This document shows positions 1 through 6,620 of a stretch of 9,581 nt of DNA, one piece after another. Every line of letters begins with the position of its first letter. Positions within the stretch are counted from its first letter, which is position 1. Origin of the DNA: Thermoleophilia bacterium (GTDB lineage: Bacteria; Actinomycetota; Thermoleophilia; Gaiellales; SKUG01); NCBI GenBank assembly GCA_025964465.1, contig JAOPYS010000129.1:1-9581 (forward strand). The letters run 5' to 3'. Both the position numbers and the translations under genes were made by a program. The notes beneath the pieces are model-generated. The model made no database searches. It was not told the DNA's origin and was given only the letters and a program-made list of their open reading frames with translations.

Positions 1-845
1 GGACGCGCTACCACCACGAGCACTTCGACGGCACCGGCTACCCCGTCGGGCTCGTCGCCGACGACATCCCCATCGGCAGCCGCATCATCCTCGTCGCGGA
101 TGCGTTCGAGAGCATGACGAGCGACCGGGTCTACCGGCGCGCGCTCGGCCAGGCACAGGCCGTGCACGAGCTGCGCTCGGGGGCCGGTCGGCAGTTCGAC
201 CCACAGGTCGTGCAGACGATGGTCGACCTCGTCGAGCAGGGCGTGTTCGTGCAGGTGATGGAGCAGTACGGGCGCACGATCGAGCCGCAGCACGTGGACG
301 AGCAGGGCAACGTGCTCGAGCTCGACCCCGTGGCGGCCAGCGCCGTCGCGGCGGTCTCCGCGCTGGACGGCCAGCCCCCGACCGCAGGCGGAGCCACGCA
401 GGAGGCGGAGGCGTGGGCGCTGCAGCAGCTGGGCGATGAGGCCGCGTGGACCGCACCCGCCTCGGGCGCCCCGGCGGAGGCACCGCAGTACGAGCCGATG
501 CCCGCGGTTCAGCAGGACCACGCGCCGACGATGGCGGCCGCGCCGATGGCTGCCGAACCGGTGGCCGACGCGGCCCCGCAGTGGAGCGAGGGTGACTGGC
601 ACGCGTACCAGCGGCAGGCAGCGCAGGAACAGGCCGCGTTCGATGCGCAGCAGGCCGTGGCGGCCGCAGCCGCCGCGCACGTGCACGATGCTGCACCGGC
701 GCCTGCCCCGATCGCTCCCGAGCCGGTCCTCGCGCCCGAGCCGATCGCCGCGCCCGAACCGATCGCCGCGCCTGAACCGATCGCCGCGCCGGGATTCGAC
801 CCGACGCAGTGGGGCCCGCCGAACCCGGACGAACAGGCCGCCTGA
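1..845 (+). CDS. HD-GYP domain protein (c-di-GMP phosphodiesterase type), 5'-truncated
   Basis: The reading frame is open from base 3 and runs 280 codons to a TGA at 843-845; the true start lies outside the window. The first visible residues carry the GYP signature HHEHFDGTGYP (bases 12-44), matching the family consensus HHExxDGxGYP. It is followed by the expected IGSRIILVADAFESMTS.RVYRRA block and a GRQFDP motif. HD-GYP proteins are metal-dependent phosphodiesterases that hydrolyse cyclic di-GMP; the metal-binding HD part would lie upstream, so activity cannot be judged here. After about residue 95 the sequence changes to a 185-residue Ala/Pro/Glu/Gln-rich tail without recognisable domain, ending in APEPIA repeats and then PTQWGPPNPDEQAA. 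Such a long low-complexity tail is not part of the usual HD-GYP domain. The gene converges on the SRPBCC gene with a 28-base gap in which no clear terminator is seen. Confidence 0.9.
   Translation, partial: TRYHHEHFDGTGYPVGLVADDIPIGSRIILVADAFESMTSDRVYRRALGQAQAVHELRSGAGRQFDPQVVQTMVDLVEQGVFVQVMEQYGRTIEPQHVDEQGNVLELDPVAASAVAAVSALDGQPPTAGGATQEAEAWALQQLGDEAAWTAPASGAPAEAPQYEPMPAVQQDHAPTMAAAPMAAEPVADAAPQWSEGDWHAYQRQAAQEQAAFDAQQAVAAAAAAHVHDAAPAPAPIAPEPVLAPEPIAAPEPIAAPEPIAAPGFDPTQWGPPNPDEQAA
714..790 (+). repeat. 18-base in-frame tandem repeat (four copies plus a partial one)
   Basis: Four consecutive 18-base units start at 714, 732, 750 and 768, with a partial fifth (gcgcc) at 786-790. The best unit is gcgcccgaaccgatcgcc. 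The copy at 714 is the most diverged; the last three differ at only a few positions. Each unit encodes Ala-Pro-Glu-Pro-(Ile/Val)-(Ala/Leu), so copy-number change would lengthen or shorten the protein tail by six residues without a frameshift. The high identity of the last three copies suggests recent duplication by slippage. Confidence 0.9.
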
Positions 846-873
846 CCTCGCGGCCAGTGGGCGGCACGACGGC

Positions 874-1617
874 CTACGCCGTGGCGTGGATCCGCTCGCC
901 CGAGGGTGACACCGAGCCGGGCTGCCGCGATGTCAGTCGCGCGAGGCGATTGGCGAGCCACCACCGGATCGGCGTCGCCTCACAGGGCAGCTGCGCCGCC
1001 CAGGGGTGCGGGCGCACGTAGGGCCGGCCGGCGTGGCGCGCCTCGACGGCGGCCTTGATGTTCTCGAGGTTGACGACGAACACCTCCTGGCCCGCCGGCT
1101 GCGCGAACACGACGTACACGGCCTTCACGAGCGGCCATGCCAGCAGGTTGGCGAGGCCGGGGCGACGGCGCAGGCACGAGCTGAAGGTCAGGCGCGTGTG
1201 GGTTGCGTCGATCGCCTCGTAGTCCTGGAAGACGTCGTACTCCTGCGCGCGGCCGATCGGCCCGAGCGTGAACCCGACGAGGTTGAACGTGCGGATGCGG
1301 CGCTGGCGCAGCGGCTCGATGGCCTCCGTCGTCTCGTCCCACGTCGGCCCCTGCTCGGCGGGGTCGCGGTAGCAGCGGCGGAAGGCGCCGACCGTGCCGT
1401 CCATCGGGCGCCCGGGCGTCGCGTCCGGAGTGATGTGGTCGAAGAACACGCTCCACTCGCTGGCCAGCGTCGAATCCGAGCCGTAGGCCCAGACGTCCGC
1501 GACCGGCGCGTCGACCACCACGGAGTGCCGCACCCAGCCGCCCGCGAGCGCCGTGACGAGCAGGCAGGCGAGCACGAGGGCGCACACGAGGAGCGATGCG
1601 ACGATGACGATGATCAA
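874..1617 (-). CDS. Membrane-anchored SRPBCC (START-like) family protein
   Basis: A 247-residue protein read from a TTG start. Residues 2-25 (IIVIVASLLVCALVLACLL...) form one strong transmembrane helix. The following WVRHSVVVDAPVADVWAYGSD segment is the typical first strand and helix of SRPBCC/polyketide-cyclase-like proteins, where a 'V.V.AP...VW' pattern opens the hydrophobic ligand cavity. The EWSVFFDHI, WDETTEAIEPLRQRRI and THTRLTFSSCLR segments fit the later strands of that fold. The ligand is unknown. A 20-residue stretch near 158-177 (LLAWPLVKAVYVVFAQPAGQ) is hydrophobic and probably the long C-terminal helix. TTG is chosen because GAGGAGG lies exactly 5 bases upstream and the hydrophobic segment begins at once; the frame is open further upstream but that part reads as non-native Arg/Thr/Ser-rich sequence. 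The fold assignment is moderately sure, the function unknown. Confidence 0.75.
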   Translation of the reverse strand: MIIVIVASLLVCALVLACLLVTALAGGWVRHSVVVDAPVADVWAYGSDSTLASEWSVFFDHITPDATPGRPMDGTVGAFRRCYRDPAEQGPTWDETTEAIEPLRQRRIRTFNLVGFTLGPIGRAQEYDVFQDYEAIDATHTRLTFSSCLRRRPGLANLLAWPLVKAVYVVFAQPAGQEVFVVNLENIKAAVEARHAGRPYVRPHPWAAQLPCEATPIRWWLANRLARLTSRQPGSVSPSGERIHATA

Positions 1618-1622
1618 GGTGC

Positions 1623-1629
1623 CCTCCTC
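1623..1629 (-). promoter_or_regulatory. Strong ribosome binding site deciding a TTG start
   Basis: On the minus strand this reads GAGGAGG, a near-perfect anti-16S complement, 5 bases before the TTG at 1617-1615. No ATG or GTG in this frame has a comparable site. It fixes the start of the SRPBCC gene. Confidence 0.8.
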
Positions 1630-1690
1630 TGGCCGCTTCGCTCCCACCAGTTGATCGAGAGCGGTCGGGCGGGAGTTGCAGGCGGGCGCC

Positions 1691-2227
1691 TCAGCCGCCG
1701 AACGTCCAGAGGCCGTCATAGCCGTCGACGACCGCCCGCAGCGCCGAGTTCGTGTCGGGCGCGGGAAGCAGGTCGACGGAGTAGCGGACGCCGCTGTACA
1801 GGGCAGAGTCCTCGACCTGCGGCTCGTGCTCGTACGCCTCCGTGGCCGCGAAGCTGCGGTCCACGGCGTAACCGAAGTAGCGACCGTCGTGCTCGAGCAC
1901 CGCAGCAGCCCTGTCCGAGTGCAGGGGCGCGGAGCTCGTGGCGGTCCACGCCTCGTCCAGGTCCGCGACCGCGTCATCGGTGAGGGGGCGCAGGGCCGCC
2001 GTCGCCTCCTTGAGCGTCGCGTAGCCCTCCTGGGCGCCGAGCACGCCCGTCGTGCGGAGCGTCGACGCGCCCTGCTCGTGCCATGCGTCGGAATCCTCCT
2101 CGCGCCAGTTCTCGACCAGGTCGTCGATCAGCTCGAGGTTGGTGAGCGTGGCCGAGTACCCGACGCTGCCGAGCGGGGTGTGCGCCCAGTCGGTGGTGGG
2201 CGCGGGAGCGGTGCGGGCGATCTGCAT
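1691..2227 (-). CDS. Acidic 178-residue protein of unknown function
   Basis: I do not recognise this protein. It begins MQIARTAPAPTTDWAHTPLG and ends in DGYDGLWTFGG. It is acidic, soluble-looking, with no signal peptide, no transmembrane helix, no cysteine and a single lysine (residue 73). Helical segments seem likely at about 31-50 (LELIDDLVENWREEDSDAWH) and 64-95; the C-terminal half has alternating short strands around RYFGYAVDRSF and YSGVRYSVDLLPAP. GC-rich third codon positions and the placement of AAGGA 7 bases before the ATG support it as a real gene. It lies alone between the P450 gene (104-base spacer with inverted repeat) and the SRPBCC gene (73-base spacer), so it may have its own promoter in the spacer upstream. 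Confidence 0.75.
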   Translation of the reverse strand: MQIARTAPAPTTDWAHTPLGSVGYSATLTNLELIDDLVENWREEDSDAWHEQGASTLRTTGVLGAQEGYATLKEATAALRPLTDDAVADLDEAWTATSSAPLHSDRAAAVLEHDGRYFGYAVDRSFAATEAYEHEPQVEDSALYSGVRYSVDLLPAPDTNSALRAVVDGYDGLWTFGG

Positions 2228-2298
2228 GTCGGGTCCTTGGGGAGGGGGGCCATCCGTGGCGTGCTGCGAGCATGATGACCCACCATGAGGTATGCGTC

Positions 2299-2320
2299 GA
2301 ATAGTGCTTGCGCACCATTC
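2299..2320. repeat. 22-base inverted repeat with 4-base centre (operator or RNA hairpin)
   Basis: On the minus strand the arms are GAATGGTGC and GCACTATTC around the centre GCAA. All nine positions pair if one G-T pair is allowed. It lies 11 bases beyond the P450 stop codon and 71 bases before the start of the 178-residue gene, in the least GC-rich spacer of the window. As RNA from the minus strand it would be a 9-pair stem capped by a GNRA-type tetraloop; as DNA it has the size of a dimeric repressor site. No T-run follows, so it is not a classical intrinsic terminator. Confidence 0.6.
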
Positions 2321-2331
2321 ACATCACAAAT

Positions 2332-3750
2332 TCAATGCCAGCTCCGAGCAATGAGCGGCAACCCGCTCCGGGACCGGACCGTGAAGCGCGCGACGGCCAC
2401 GGGTCGCGAGCCTGGCGCCACTTCCAGGCGCCAGCGGCGCGCGACCGTGGCGATGAGCACCGTGCCGAACATCGTGGCGTAGGACTGGCCGATGCACACG
2501 CGGGTGCCGCCACCCCACGGGCAGTAGGCCCAGCGCGGGCGAGCCGGGTCGGGCACCCGGAAGCGGTCGGGATCGAAGCGCTCGGGGTCCGGCCACCAGC
2601 GGGGATCACGATGCACGCTCCAGACCGGGACCGCGACCTGCAGGCCCGGCTCCAGCACGACGCCGTCGTCGAGCCGGACGTGCGCCTGGGTCTCGCGCAC
2701 GTGCATCCCGCCAGCGGGGTACAGCCGGATCGTCTCCTGGAACGCGAGGCGCGCCTCGCCGAGCCGCCCGACGTGCTCGGCGGTGATCGGCCCGTCCCCG
2801 CAGACCGCGCCGACCTCGTCGCGGATGCGCTCGAGCACGTCCGGGTGTTCGGCGAGCAGCTGCAGGCCCCACGCGAGCGAGCGCGCAAGCGTCTCGTGCC
2901 CGCCCAGCAGCAGGCCGCGCGCCTCGTCGATGAGCAGGTCGAAGTCCTCCGGGGTGGCGCCCTCCGCGCAGTAGGTCTCGACGAGGATCGACAGCACGTC
3001 GCCCCGGTCCTCGCCGCGCGCGAGCCGCTCGCGACCGTCCTCGATGAGCCGCTTGACGATGCGGTTCAGCTTCCGGCGCGACCGCTGGACCTTCGCCTTG
3101 GGCGGGAGGCCGAGCCGGTCGACGACGCCCAGCAGCGGCGACATCGCGAGCGGGAACGCATCCACGCACGCCTCGAGTGCGTCGGTGATCTCCTCAGCCT
3201 CCGCACCCTCCACGCGCCCGCCGAACATCGTCCGCCCGGCGACGGCGAGGTCGAGGTTCCCCATCGCCCGCTCGGCCTCGAAGGCGCCGCCGTCGCCCCA
3301 CGCGGTCACGAGCTGGTCGGACTGCTCGGCGACGGTGTCGACGTAGGCCTCGATGCGCCGCGCCGCGAACGCCGGTGCGAGCACGCGGCGCTGCGCTGCG
3401 TGCATCTCGCCCTCGGCGACCAGCAGCTGCCCACCCATCATCCACCGGCCCTTGCGGAGGCCCTCGGCCTTCATGACCGAGTGCGTGCCGCCGACGAGCA
3501 GCGCCTCGATGTCGGTCGGGTGGTACAGCAGCACGATGCGGTAGCGCAGCGCACTGATCCCGACGCGGTCGCCCCACGTCGCCTGCAGCGGCGCCAGCAC
3601 GGGCAAGGGGTCGCGGCGGATCTGGTCCATAACCCGCATGGCCGCGAAGTTCCGCGGGCCGGCGAACGGAACGCGCCGCGCGGGCGGCGGGCCCTCCGGG
3701 ACGTACCGATGGGAGCCGTGCTCGTCCGGGTGGGGTGCGCGAAGGGCCAC
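2332..3750 (-). CDS. Cytochrome P450
   Basis: A 472-residue heme-thiolate monooxygenase, full length for the family. Landmarks in order: Pro-rich N-terminus (PEGPPPARRVPFAGP, 18-32); C-helix region HAAQRRVLAPAF (117-128); I-helix oxygen-binding motif GGHETL (283-288, with T287 the conserved threonine); K-helix ETIR (339-342); PERFDPDRF (389-397); heme loop WGGGTRVCIG with the ligand C419. No membrane anchor is seen, so it is probably soluble. The PERF block and spacing resemble the class E-like bacterial P450s, but substrate is unknown. GTG at 3750 is chosen because AGGAG sits 6 bases upstream and the frame otherwise runs back into the aminotransferase gene. It follows that gene by 47 bases, so both are likely on one mRNA. 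Odd: the Phe seven residues before the heme Cys is Trp (W412). No ferredoxin or reductase gene is nearby. Confidence 0.95.
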   Translation of the reverse strand: MALRAPHPDEHGSHRYVPEGPPPARRVPFAGPRNFAAMRVMDQIRRDPLPVLAPLQATWGDRVGISALRYRIVLLYHPTDIEALLVGGTHSVMKAEGLRKGRWMMGGQLLVAEGEMHAAQRRVLAPAFAARRIEAYVDTVAEQSDQLVTAWGDGGAFEAERAMGNLDLAVAGRTMFGGRVEGAEAEEITDALEACVDAFPLAMSPLLGVVDRLGLPPKAKVQRSRRKLNRIVKRLIEDGRERLARGEDRGDVLSILVETYCAEGATPEDFDLLIDEARGLLLGGHETLARSLAWGLQLLAEHPDVLERIRDEVGAVCGDGPITAEHVGRLGEARLAFQETIRLYPAGGMHVRETQAHVRLDDGVVLEPGLQVAVPVWSVHRDPRWWPDPERFDPDRFRVPDPARPRWAYCPWGGGTRVCIGQSYATMFGTVLIATVARRWRLEVAPGSRPVAVARFTVRSRSGLPLIARSWH

Positions 3751-3756
3751 GCGCGA

Positions 3757-3761
3757 CTCCT
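3757..3761 (-). promoter_or_regulatory. Ribosome binding site deciding the P450 GTG start
   Basis: AGGAG on the minus strand, 6 bases before the GTG at 3750-3748. The first in-frame ATG is at residue 38 and would remove the conserved Pro-rich N-terminus, so this site supports the GTG start. Confidence 0.7.
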
Positions 3762-3797
3762 GCCCCTCGCTGCCGCGATGCAGTCGGCCTGCGGCGC

Positions 3798-4940
3798 TCA
3801 GTGCGCGGCGAGCATCCGGGGCACGACAGCTCGGATGGCGCCGACGACGGCGGCGACGTCGTCCGGGTCGCCGACGGTGATGCGGATGCCGTCGGGCATG
3901 CCGAACATCGCGAGGGGCCGGATGATCACGCCGCGCTCCTCGAGCTGTCGAGCGACCTCCGCCGCGTCGACCCCGCCTGGCAGCGGCACGCACAGGAAGT
4001 TCGCGACCCCGGGGATGGGCGCCAGGCCCACCTCGTGCAGGGCCTCGGCCAGTGACGCGCGACCCGTCTCGGTCGCCTCCACGCGCTCCGCGAGCAGCTC
4101 GCGCTCGTCCAGGCTGGCGAGCGCGGCGACGTTCGCCAGCGCGTTCATCTCGAACGGCCCGCGGACGGTGTCGATCGCCCGCACCACCTCGGCAGGCCCG
4201 ACGCCCCATCCCACGCGCAGCCCGGCGAGGCCGTAGATCTTCGACATCGTGCGCAGCACCAGCACGTTGCTGCGACCACCGGCCACCACCAGTTCGCCGA
4301 TCCCGTCCGGGTAGTCGGGCGCGGTCACGTACTCGTGGTAGGCCTCGTCGACGACGCAGAGCACGCCCTCGGGCAGCGAGTCGACGAAGCGTGTCAGTCG
4401 ATCCCGGTCGACGTAGGTCCCGGTCGGGTTGTTCGGGTTGCAGACGTAGACCATGCGCGTGCGGTCGGTGACGGCCGCGCGCATCGCGTCGAGGTCGTAG
4501 CGATGGTCCGCATCCAGCGGGACCTGCACCGGCACGGCGTCGACCTTGCGCACGCTGAGCGCGTACGTGATGAAGCTCGGCCAGCCGAACACCACCTCGT
4601 CCCCCGGTCGCAGCAGGGCGAGCGAGAGGTTGATGAGGATCGAGTCGGCGCCGTTGCCGAGCACGACCTGCTCGGGGCGCGCGCCGGTGATGTCCGCCAA
4701 CCGCCCGCGCAGTTCGTGGAAGGCACCGTCGGGATAGCGGTTCAGGCCGGCGACGTGCGCCGTGATGGCGGCGACGGCGCCGGGCAGCGGGCCCCAGGGC
4801 CCCTCGTTGGAACCGAGCTTGACGATGGGTGCGTCGCCCCCGATGCGGCGGCGCAGCGCCTCGGCCGACAGGCCCGGCTCGTACGGGCGCAGCCCCTGCA
4901 GTGCGGGCTTGGCCTCGAAGGTCATCGATTGGTCGCTCAT
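3798..4940 (-). CDS. HisC-like PLP-dependent aminotransferase (fold type I)
   Basis: A 380-residue protein of the histidinol-phosphate/aromatic aminotransferase family, normal length. Motifs: KLGSNEGPWGP (41-51), the N-terminal substrate/PLP loop; NRYPDG (67-72); LGNGADS (94-100), phosphate binding; CNPNNPTG (167-174); VVDEAYHEY (196-204) with D198 contacting the PLP pyridine nitrogen; TMSKIYGLAGLRVGW (231-245) with K234 as the Schiff-base lysine; and GIRITVG (351-357) with R353 expected to hold the substrate carboxylate or phosphate. The family moves an amino group between glutamate/2-oxoglutarate and an amine such as histidinol phosphate or an aromatic amino acid. No other histidine-biosynthesis gene is in the window, and it sits between a GGT-like gene and a P450, so a role outside histidine synthesis is plausible. 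The ATG overlaps the preceding stop as ATGA, which indicates translational coupling; no good Shine-Dalgarno sequence is seen. Confidence 0.93.
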   Translation of the reverse strand: MSDQSMTFEAKPALQGLRPYEPGLSAEALRRRIGGDAPIVKLGSNEGPWGPLPGAVAAITAHVAGLNRYPDGAFHELRGRLADITGARPEQVVLGNGADSILINLSLALLRPGDEVVFGWPSFITYALSVRKVDAVPVQVPLDADHRYDLDAMRAAVTDRTRMVYVCNPNNPTGTYVDRDRLTRFVDSLPEGVLCVVDEAYHEYVTAPDYPDGIGELVVAGGRSNVLVLRTMSKIYGLAGLRVGWGVGPAEVVRAIDTVRGPFEMNALANVAALASLDERELLAERVEATETGRASLAEALHEVGLAPIPGVANFLCVPLPGGVDAAEVARQLEERGVIIRPLAMFGMPDGIRITVGDPDDVAAVVGAIRAVVPRMLAAH

Positions 4941-6571
4941 GCGCGTCGCACGCTTCCGTCGTCGAAGGCCAGGTAGGCACCGCCGCCACGCCGGTGGTCA
5001 CCGGCGGCGGCGAAGGTGCCGTCGGTGTCGACGGCCACCAGGTTGGAGCCGCCGAAGTACATGTTGGTGCCGGGCCAGCGGTTCAGCACGTGGCCGCGGG
5101 CCTCGAGCTCGGCGAGCGCCTCCTCGGAGCTGCCGGGCTCCACCTGCACGAGACCCGCCTCGGCGTGCACGCGCGGCGCCTGCACTGCGCGATCGAGCCG
5201 GTGCTGCAGCGTGCCGGGGACCCCCGCGCGCTTGGACTCGAGCAGGCGCAGCAGCGGCTGCAGGATGGCGCCACGCAGGCGGTTGGATCCTGCGCTACCC
5301 GCTGCCATCACGGGGCGACCGTCCGCGAGCAGCAGGCTCGGTGCCATCATGCTGGTGAGGCGCTCGCCAGGGCGCAGCACGTGCTCGACGGGGAGCAGGT
5401 CCTCCTCCCCCATCATGTTGTTGAGGTGGATGCCGGTCTCGCCGACGAACTCGCCCGACCCGCACCCGGTGGTGGTGGTCATCGCCACGGCGCCACCCGA
5501 CGCATCGACCACGCTCAGGTGGGTGGTCGACCCGAGCCGCGACGACGGCGACGCGGGTGACTGCGCCGCGGCGGCGTACAGCTCGTCGCCACGGTCCTGC
5601 GCGGCTGGGGAGGCGAGCCACGCGGCGACGTCGCCCGTGTAGAGGTGCTCGTCGAACTCGCGCCCACGGATGCCGTTGGAGGCGAGCATCGCGGCGACCA
5701 TCATCGCCGCCCCGTCGGGCGAATCGGGGTCGATCGGCGGGCCGTCGGCGCCGCCGTTGGCGCGCTCCAGCACCCCGAGGGCGAACGCGATGAGCGCACC
5801 ACCCGAGGACGGAGGCGGCGGCGTGACGAACTCGAGGCCGCGCCACGAGCCACGGACGGGCGCGCGCTCGGCGACCTCGTAGTGCTCGAGGTCGGCGCGG
5901 GTGATGAGCCCGCCCTCCGCCTCGCTCCACGCCACGATCTCGCGGGCGAGGTCCCCCCGGTAGAAGGCGGCGTCACCCTCGGCGGCGATCAGCTCGATCG
6001 TCTCGGCCAGCCTGGGCTGCACGAAGCGGTCGCCGGCCACGAGCATCGGCCCGGCCGGCGAGAAGATCCGTCGCCCCTCGGACCGGCGGGTGAGGATCGG
6101 GGTGAGCAGGTGGTGGCAGTAGGCCTGGGTGGCCGGCATCACGACGCCTTCGCGCGCGAGGCGGATACCCGGTTCCAGCACGCGCTCGAGCGGCATGGTG
6201 CCGAACCGGCCGTGGATGTGGAGCACGCCCTTCACGAACCCGGGCACGGCGCAGGACATCGCCCCGACGTGGAAGGTCTGCGTGGTCGCGCCGAAGAGCA
6301 CGTCGACGGGGACGGGGTGGCCGGCGATCTCCACCGTGCCGTCGATGCCGGGGACGGACGCGAAGAAGTCGAAGGTGTGGTCGTCGCCGCCCGGCATGTG
6401 CACGGTGGCGAACCCGGCACCGCCGAGCCCGGTGAGCGTCGGCTCGCCCGTGCAGGCCGCGAACGCCGCGGCGACTGCCGCATCGACGGCATTGCCTCCG
6501 TCGGCGAGGATCTCCGCCCCTGCGCGCGCACTGGCCTCGTGGCCCGTGGCGATGGCTCCTACCTGCTGCAT
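4937..6571 (-). CDS. Gamma-glutamyltransferase-family Ntn-hydrolase
   Basis: A 544-residue member of the GGT family, which self-cleaves into large and small subunits and uses the freed N-terminal Thr as nucleophile. Family marks: the N-terminal GGNAVDAAVAA block (25-35), AVPGFVKG (108-115), PPPPSSGG (251-258), then the cleavage site before T349 in STTHLSVVD (348-356). After it come NNMMGEED (384-391), LTSMMAP (405-411) and GSAGSNRL (425-432). Compared from memory with E. coli GGT, the residues gripping the gamma-glutamyl group differ: the RPLSSM motif is ERLTSM, the NNQMDD loop is NNMMGE, the TYTLN strand is TTTTG, and the FRE arginine in the large subunit is replaced by FFA. The catalytic Thr is kept, so an active amidase with another substrate is likely. 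There is no signal peptide, so it should be cytoplasmic, unlike the secreted classical enzyme. First gene of an operon with the aminotransferase and P450. Confidence 0.9.
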   Translation of the reverse strand: MQQVGAIATGHEASARAGAEILADGGNAVDAAVAAAFAACTGEPTLTGLGGAGFATVHMPGGDDHTFDFFASVPGIDGTVEIAGHPVPVDVLFGATTQTFHVGAMSCAVPGFVKGVLHIHGRFGTMPLERVLEPGIRLAREGVVMPATQAYCHHLLTPILTRRSEGRRIFSPAGPMLVAGDRFVQPRLAETIELIAAEGDAAFYRGDLAREIVAWSEAEGGLITRADLEHYEVAERAPVRGSWRGLEFVTPPPPSSGGALIAFALGVLERANGGADGPPIDPDSPDGAAMMVAAMLASNGIRGREFDEHLYTGDVAAWLASPAAQDRGDELYAAAAQSPASPSSRLGSTTHLSVVDASGGAVAMTTTTGCGSGEFVGETGIHLNNMMGEEDLLPVEHVLRPGERLTSMMAPSLLLADGRPVMAAGSAGSNRLRGAILQPLLRLLESKRAGVPGTLQHRLDRAVQAPRVHAEAGLVQVEPGSSEEALAELEARGHVLNRWPGTNMYFGGSNLVAVDTDGTFAAAGDHRRGGGAYLAFDDGSVRRA

Positions 6572-6573
6572 CC

Positions 6574-6589
6574 GTCCAATCTATCGGAC
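6574..6589. promoter_or_regulatory. 16-base imperfect palindrome at the start of the GGT-like operon
   Basis: The minus strand reads GTCCgATagATtGGAC, with symmetric positions in capitals. It ends 3 bases before the initiating ATG and covers the candidate -10 box. A repressor bound here would block transcription directly. It could be chance, since the site is short. Confidence 0.4.
6578..6583 (-). promoter_or_regulatory. Candidate -10 box of a leaderless promoter for the GGT-like operon
   Basis: TAGATT on the minus strand fits the TANNNT pattern of actinobacterial -10 elements. Only GGACGG separates it from the ATG at 6571, so a transcript would begin at or next to the A of the start codon. 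No convincing -35 box is seen at 16-18 bases upstream, and the ATG has only a weak GGA as ribosome binding site, which fits leaderless initiation. Confidence 0.4.
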
Positions 6590-6620
6590 GCGGCTCGTGA
6601 CGCCGGTGCGGCCGCGCGCT

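Noticed and set aside
714..790. Possible CRISPR-like or regulatory DNA repeat
   Set aside because: Units are directly adjacent without spacers, in frame, and encode a periodic protein tail; this is a coding tandem repeat.
846..873. Bidirectional terminator between the convergent HD-GYP and SRPBCC genes
   Set aside because: The 28-base gap contains no stable stem followed by T-residues on either strand.
114..964. Minus-strand open frames (260 and 151 codons) opposite the HD-GYP gene tail
   Set aside because: Their translations are low-complexity Arg/Pro or Ala/Gly/Cys products of the repeat-rich tail read backwards; the plus frame holds the HD-GYP motif.
2308..4236. Plus-strand open frame of 642 codons opposite the P450 and aminotransferase genes
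   Set aside because: It is an antisense shadow of two clearly recognisable minus-strand enzymes; its Arg/Ala/His-rich translation has no domain, and long shadow frames are expected at this GC content.
3751..5001. Upstream extension of the P450 frame through the aminotransferase gene (889 codons in all)
   Set aside because: The added part is out of frame with the real aminotransferase, reads as Arg/Gly-rich noise, and the GTG at 3750 has a good ribosome binding site.
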